A stretch of 64,000 nt of DNA from Streptosporangium sp. NBC_01495 (GTDB lineage Bacteria; Actinomycetota; Actinomycetes; Streptosporangiales; Streptosporangiaceae). This document shows positions 51,749-64,000 of the stretch, in pieces. Under the pieces are notes generated by a model. The model was not told the origin of the DNA. It saw only the letters and a program-made list of their open reading frames with translations, and did no database searches. The stretch lies in the NCBI RefSeq assembly GCF_036250735.1, contig NZ_CP109430.1, positions 8,804,001-8,868,000 on the forward strand, written 5' to 3'. Both the position numbers and the translations under genes were made by a program. Positions within the stretch are counted from its first letter, which is position 1. Every line of letters begins with the position of its first letter.

Positions 51749-51760
<12 letters not shown>
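51466..51760 (-). repeat. Tandem ~72-bp repeats between fusA and tuf, copied from the fusA 3' end
   Basis: Units begin at 51466, 51535, 51606, 51679 and 51752 (periods 69, 71, 73, 73). The unit at 51752 is the real end of fusA. Units at 51606 and 51679 repeat its last codons, so on the minus strand VRGE plus a TAA stop recurs. Each non-coding unit also holds a GC hairpin (for example 51471-51491, 51539-51562, 51610-51633, 51683-51706) whose 5-nt loop is GGAGG. The array fills most of the 374-bp fusA-tuf gap. Confidence 0.85.
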
Positions 51761-53848
<2,088 letters not shown>

Positions 53849-53884
53849 TTCTCTCGCGTCCTCGTCGTCTCGTCGAACCCGCTG

Positions 53885-54355
53885 TTACCAGCGGTAGTGG
53901 GCGAAGGCCTTGTTGGACTCGGCCATCTTGTGGGTGTCCTCGCGCTTCTTGACGCTTGCGCCGAGGCCGTTGCTGGCGTCGAGCAGTTCGTTCATGAGGC
54001 GCTCGGTCATGGTCTTCTCGCGGCGGGCGCGGGAGTACTGCACCAGCCAGCGCAGGGCCAGGGTGGTGCTGCGCGCCGCGCGCACCTCGACCGGGACCTG
54101 GTAGGTCGCGCCACCGACACGGCGGCTGCGGACCTCGAGGGTGGGCTTGACGTTGTCCAGCGCGCGCTTCAGGGTGACGACCGGGTCGTTGCCGGTCTTC
54201 TCCTTGGCGCCTTCGAGGGCGCCGTACACGATGGACTGGGCGATGGATCGCTTGCCGTCCAGGAGCACCTTGTTGATAAGCGCGGTGACCAGGGGCGAGT
54301 TGTGAACCGGGTCAGCCATGAGCTGACGACGGCCAGGAGAACCCTTGCGAGGCAT
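53885..54355 (-). CDS. rpsG: 30S ribosomal protein S7
   Basis: 156 residues (MPRKGSPGRRQLMADPVHNS, KREDTHKMAESNKAFAHYRW). S7 is the primary head-assembly protein at the mRNA exit and in E. coli represses the str operon. It is 2 bp downstream of rpsL. Confidence 0.97.
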   Translation of the reverse strand: MPRKGSPGRRQLMADPVHNSPLVTALINKVLLDGKRSIAQSIVYGALEGAKEKTGNDPVVTLKRALDNVKPTLEVRSRRVGGATYQVPVEVRAARSTTLALRWLVQYSRARREKTMTERLMNELLDASNGLGASVKKREDTHKMAESNKAFAHYRW

Positions 54356-54357
54356 TC

Positions 54358-54729
54358 CTACTTCTCCTTCTTCGCGCCGTAACGGCTACGGGCCTGCTTG
54401 CGGTTACGGACACCCTGGGTGTCGAGCGAGCCGCGGATGATCTTGTAGCGAACACCCGGCAGGTCCTTCACACGACCACCACGGACGAGCACGATGGAGT
54501 GCTCCTGGAGGTTGTGGCCGACACCGGGGATGTAGGCCGTGACCTCGATGCCGTTGGTGAGCCGGACACGCGCGACCTTGCGGAGGGCGGAGTTCGGCTT
54601 CTTCGGGGTCGTGGTGTATACGCGCATGCAGGTGCCGCGTCGCTGAGGGCTGGCCTTGAGCGCCGGGGTCTTGGTCTTGGTGACCTTGTCCTGGCGGCCC
54701 TTGCGGACCAGCTGCTGAATCGTGGGCAC
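54358..54729 (-). CDS. rpsL: 30S ribosomal protein S12
   Basis: 123 residues from GTG 54729 (MPTIQQLVRKGRQDKVTKTK); the longer upstream reading is not S12. The decoding-centre segments TTTPKKPNSALRKV and RGGRVKDLPGVRYK keep the lysines whose mutation gives streptomycin resistance, so the sequence is of the sensitive type. It is the first gene of the str operon. Confidence 0.97.
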   Translation of the reverse strand: MPTIQQLVRKGRQDKVTKTKTPALKASPQRRGTCMRVYTTTPKKPNSALRKVARVRLTNGIEVTAYIPGVGHNLQEHSIVLVRGGRVKDLPGVRYKIIRGSLDTQGVRNRKQARSRYGAKKEK

Positions 54730-54976
54730 CGCGTCTCCGTTCGTGCTAGCCGGTAATTCGAATGTGGCGCATTTTGCAGGTACTGCCGGTGTCATGACCT
54801 GCGGTTCTTTCAGCCCCTCCGACCCACGCGGTCGGGCGTGTCGCGCACGTTCCGCGCCACATCCCGGTTAAGGCCGGTCCGGTGGAGGAGGCCACGCGGC
54901 GCCTCTGTCGACTCCACAGCGGGAACCTGTCGACGCGCACGCATGAAGGCCCATGAAGACATGGGCACGAAGGAAA

Positions 54977-55005
54977 AGACTACCCAGCCCAACGCAACAC
55001 GTCAA
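54977..55005 (-). promoter_or_regulatory. Promoter of the rpsL-rpsG-fusA-tuf operon
   Basis: On the minus strand, a -35 TTGACG (55005-55000) and a -10 TAGTCT (54982-54977) are separated by exactly 17 bp. This is close to the consensus of the principal actinobacterial sigma factor. Transcription would start near 54970, leaving a leader of about 240 nt. Confidence 0.75.
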
Positions 55006-55269
55006 AACGGTTGCACCCGCCAGGCGCCGGCGTTCGTGTCATGACTCCCGCGATCGGTTTCCGACCGACCGCTTCTGGGTCCGTGTCGAGTTTACCCGCC
55101 GCAGAGCACTTCTCCGGCCGTTCTCCGCATTAACGTACGGCTTTCGCCGCAACATTCCGGTCAAGAAAGGTCCACATCCCCCGCTACCGGGCCCGCGCAG
55201 GAGGGAAAAAGCGACGGCACCGGGGAGACGACCGTGGGGAGAGGGAGGGACTACGGCGGAAAAAGGCGA

Positions 55270-55303
55270 CGGCGCCCGGTCCCCTGCCGGGGACCGGGCG
55301 CCG
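55270..55303 (-). terminator. Terminator of rpoBC
   Basis: A perfect 15-bp stem (55270-55284 with 55289-55303, loop TGCC) lies 30 bp past the rpoC stop. A-rich sequence on the plus strand (55259-55264) gives a short T tract on the minus strand. Confidence 0.85.
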
Positions 55304-55332
55304 TTCGTGACCGTTCAGTCGTTCGTGACCAC

Positions 55333-59220
<3,888 letters not shown>

Positions 59221-59247
59221 TATGTAATCCCCTCCTCAGCTTCTAGA

Positions 59248-62715
<3,468 letters not shown>

Positions 62716-63158
62716 CAGATGTCCTTCCGAGGGCTCGCGGCGGACTGACTACACGCACGCCAGACGACCATGCATCAGAGCACCAAAAGAAGCGGGTCGT
62801 CAAAGGGCAGCGCAAAGGGGCAGTGTAGCCGAACGGCATACACCTGTCCACTTCAGTCTCGCTGCAAGCTCCACGTTGGTCGCAGCATCGCCCGTCAGAG
62901 CCGAAACGTCAAGCCCGGGAGCTGACATTTCGGCCGGGAAATAGCCGAGACCCTGGGAGTTTTCCCACCGGGTGACCTGCGTACACCACAAGGCCGGAGA
63001 CGATGTCCCACCTGGTGTGGCTGACGCTGAGTCACGCGGCGGATCGAACATCAGCCAGGGGATCGACTGACGATCGACGCTGCCATGGCCGATGTACCCA
63101 ACCGCGAACCCAGCCTAAACCGAGGCTTTGCTAACAATTGAATAAAGCGACGCGCCGA
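62716..63158. other. rpoB upstream region
   Basis: 443 bp between rpoB and the Mce-associated genes. It contains the rpoB promoter (62822-62850). I see no gene in the rest; an open frame at 62800-63051 has no recognisable features. In many bacteria rplL lies here; in this window it is replaced by Mce-associated genes. Confidence 0.5.
62822..62850 (-). promoter_or_regulatory. Promoter of rpoB
   Basis: On the minus strand, TGGACA (62850-62845) and TACACT (62827-62822) are spaced by exactly 17 bp. The expected start near 62815 gives a leader of about 100 nt. A second, weaker TTGACG lies further upstream. Confidence 0.65.
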
Positions 63159-63683
63159 TCAAGGTGGCGGGGGATCTCCGAGCAGCGTGGAGAGCTCCGA
63201 GACCAGCCAGCGGGAGTCCTTCTTGATCATGATGAACCTGGCCCGGTTCTGGCTGACGACCCGGCGGGGCTCCTTCTCCCCCTCGGGGGTCCTGACCGTG
63301 CTCATGCTCATGAAGAGCAGCACCTCGACCCGGCCGGAATCCCCGGACTCCACCGACTCGACCCCGGCCCCGGTCACCGCGGCCTGCTGCACCGTCTTCT
63401 GCTTCCTGGCCTGCGGAGCCATGCTCCTGGCCAGCTGCCGGTAGTGCAGACTGAGCGCCCCGGTGGTGTATCCACCCGCTCTTGCGAAATCCTGTTCGAT
63501 CGTACGATAGTCGTACGACAGCATGTCGGGGGCGACCGAACGGGCCGCGGCGAGCGCCTCCCGTCCCGCCGTCTCGTCCGCGCGCAACCGGCTCAGGTCG
63601 GTGAACATGATCCAGACGGCCGCCGCGAGCGCGAGCGCGACGGCGACCATGAGCCCGATCGCCAACCGGGAGGCACGTCTCAC
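63159..63683 (-). CDS. Mce-associated membrane protein (downstream copy)
   Basis: 174 residues from GTG 63683, inside a GTGA overlap with the upstream gene. A single N-terminal membrane helix (LAIGLMVAVALALAAAVWIM) is followed by an external alpha+beta domain (LSYDYRTIEQDFARAGGYTTGALSLHY) with the NTF2-like pattern of proteins encoded at the end of mce loci. Such proteins are thought to support Mce lipid-import complexes in the cell envelope. The end, SRWLVSELSTLLGD, matches the family. Confidence 0.85.
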   Translation of the reverse strand: MRRASRLAIGLMVAVALALAAAVWIMFTDLSRLRADETAGREALAAARSVAPDMLSYDYRTIEQDFARAGGYTTGALSLHYRQLARSMAPQARKQKTVQQAAVTGAGVESVESGDSGRVEVLLFMSMSTVRTPEGEKEPRRVVSQNRARFIMIKKDSRWLVSELSTLLGDPPPP

Positions 63684-64000
63684 AGCACCAGCTCCGCCTT
63701 GGACACGAGCCAGGCTCCCCCCACCTTGGTCACTTCCATGTTCCACCGGTAGAACCGCTCCCGCGGGGCGTCCTTGCTCCCGTCCTGCCGGATCACCGCG
63801 TCGCCCACCACCATCACCTGGGCCGTGCCCCCCCTCAGCGAGACCAGCCCCGAGGCCCGCAGCGCGCCCGTCTGGAGGATCTTGTCCTTGACCGTGCTCC
63901 TCTTGAGCTCCGCGGCGGTCCTCGCGTACTCGGCCCTGGCCACGCCCGTGGAGGTGCCGAGGATGCGCCCGATGTCCTCGTCGACGCTCCTGTAGCCGAC
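63680..64000 (-). CDS. Mce-associated membrane protein, C-terminal fragment (5' end cut by window edge)
   Basis: 106 codons are visible, in frame to the right edge (VGYRSVDEDIGRILGTSTGV, then ARAEYARTAAELKRSTVKDK). The pattern is that of the external domain of Mce-associated proteins and is paralogous to the next gene downstream. The two genes overlap by 4 bp (GTGA). The membrane anchor and the rest of a presumed mce cluster lie outside the window. Confidence 0.8.
   Translation of the reverse strand, partial: VGYRSVDEDIGRILGTSTGVARAEYARTAAELKRSTVKDKILQTGALRASGLVSLRGGTAQVMVVGDAVIRQDGSKDAPRERFYRWNMEVTKVGGAWLVSKAELVL

Larger units (their letters stand above)
54730..55332. other. rpoC-rpsL intergenic region
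   Basis: 603 bp. It holds the rpoC terminator at its right end, the rpsL promoter near 54977-55005 and a leader of about 240 nt before the rpsL start. The stretch 55030-55260 shows nothing recognisable. Confidence 0.6.

Noticed and set aside
54358..54729. Streptomycin-resistant S12 allele
   Set aside because: The lysines in PKKPNS and RVKDLPG that are changed in resistant alleles are intact.

Overview
The window is chromosomal DNA of a high-GC actinomycete, most likely a Streptosporangiaceae-type organism (Nonomuraea/Streptosporangium relatives). This rests on third-position GC bias, actinobacterial gene orders (rplM-rpsI-glmM; secY-adk-map-infA-rpmJ-rpsM-rpsK-rpsD-rpoA-rplQ-truA), Zn-binding forms of S4, S14 and L36, mce-associated genes beside rpoB, and a left-edge fragment of an HTH regulator of a kind I associate with that family. 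No rRNA, tRNA, CRISPR array, transposase or prophage gene was seen.

Left accessory region (1-10,000): a truncated HTH regulator; a divergent NmrA-like reductase/TetR pair with palindromic operators; then the most interesting locus. On the minus strand, a cytochrome P450 (3014-4225), a 21-codon peptide gene (2905-2970) and a SAM methyltransferase (2032-2811) form a compact cluster. The peptide has a near-perfect Shine-Dalgarno sequence, a basic 16-residue leader and a C-terminal AWFIW. This looks like a tryptorubin-type (atropopeptide) RiPP locus, with an unusual gene order and an added methyltransferase. Next come a PH-like membrane protein, a DUF389 membrane protein and a translationally coupled double ABC-2 exporter.

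Surface-protein region (10,000-22,600): a small membrane-anchored DUF11 protein beside a giant secreted adhesin-like protein of about 3,909 residues (lectin-like head, IPT, FN3 and putative-Ig modules, 21 DUF11 repeats).

Housekeeping region (22,900-62,715), mostly minus strand. It reads leftwards as rpoB-rpoC; rpsL-rpsG-fusA-tuf; the S10, spc and alpha operons; and rplM-rpsI-glmM. Together these encode the core of transcription and translation plus SecY, adenylate kinase, methionine aminopeptidase, IF-1 and TruA. Strong -35/-10 promoters with 17-bp spacers precede rpsL and rpoB. Strong hairpins mark several gene junctions, and a tandem repeat array carrying copies of the fusA 3' end separates fusA from tuf. 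Between truA and rplM sits a plus-strand envelope cluster (a CAP protein and two paralogous membrane proteins). A Phe/Gly-rich secreted protein and a DUF1707 membrane protein lie between infA and map.

Right edge (63,159-64,000): two overlapping Mce-associated membrane protein genes, the second cut by the window end.
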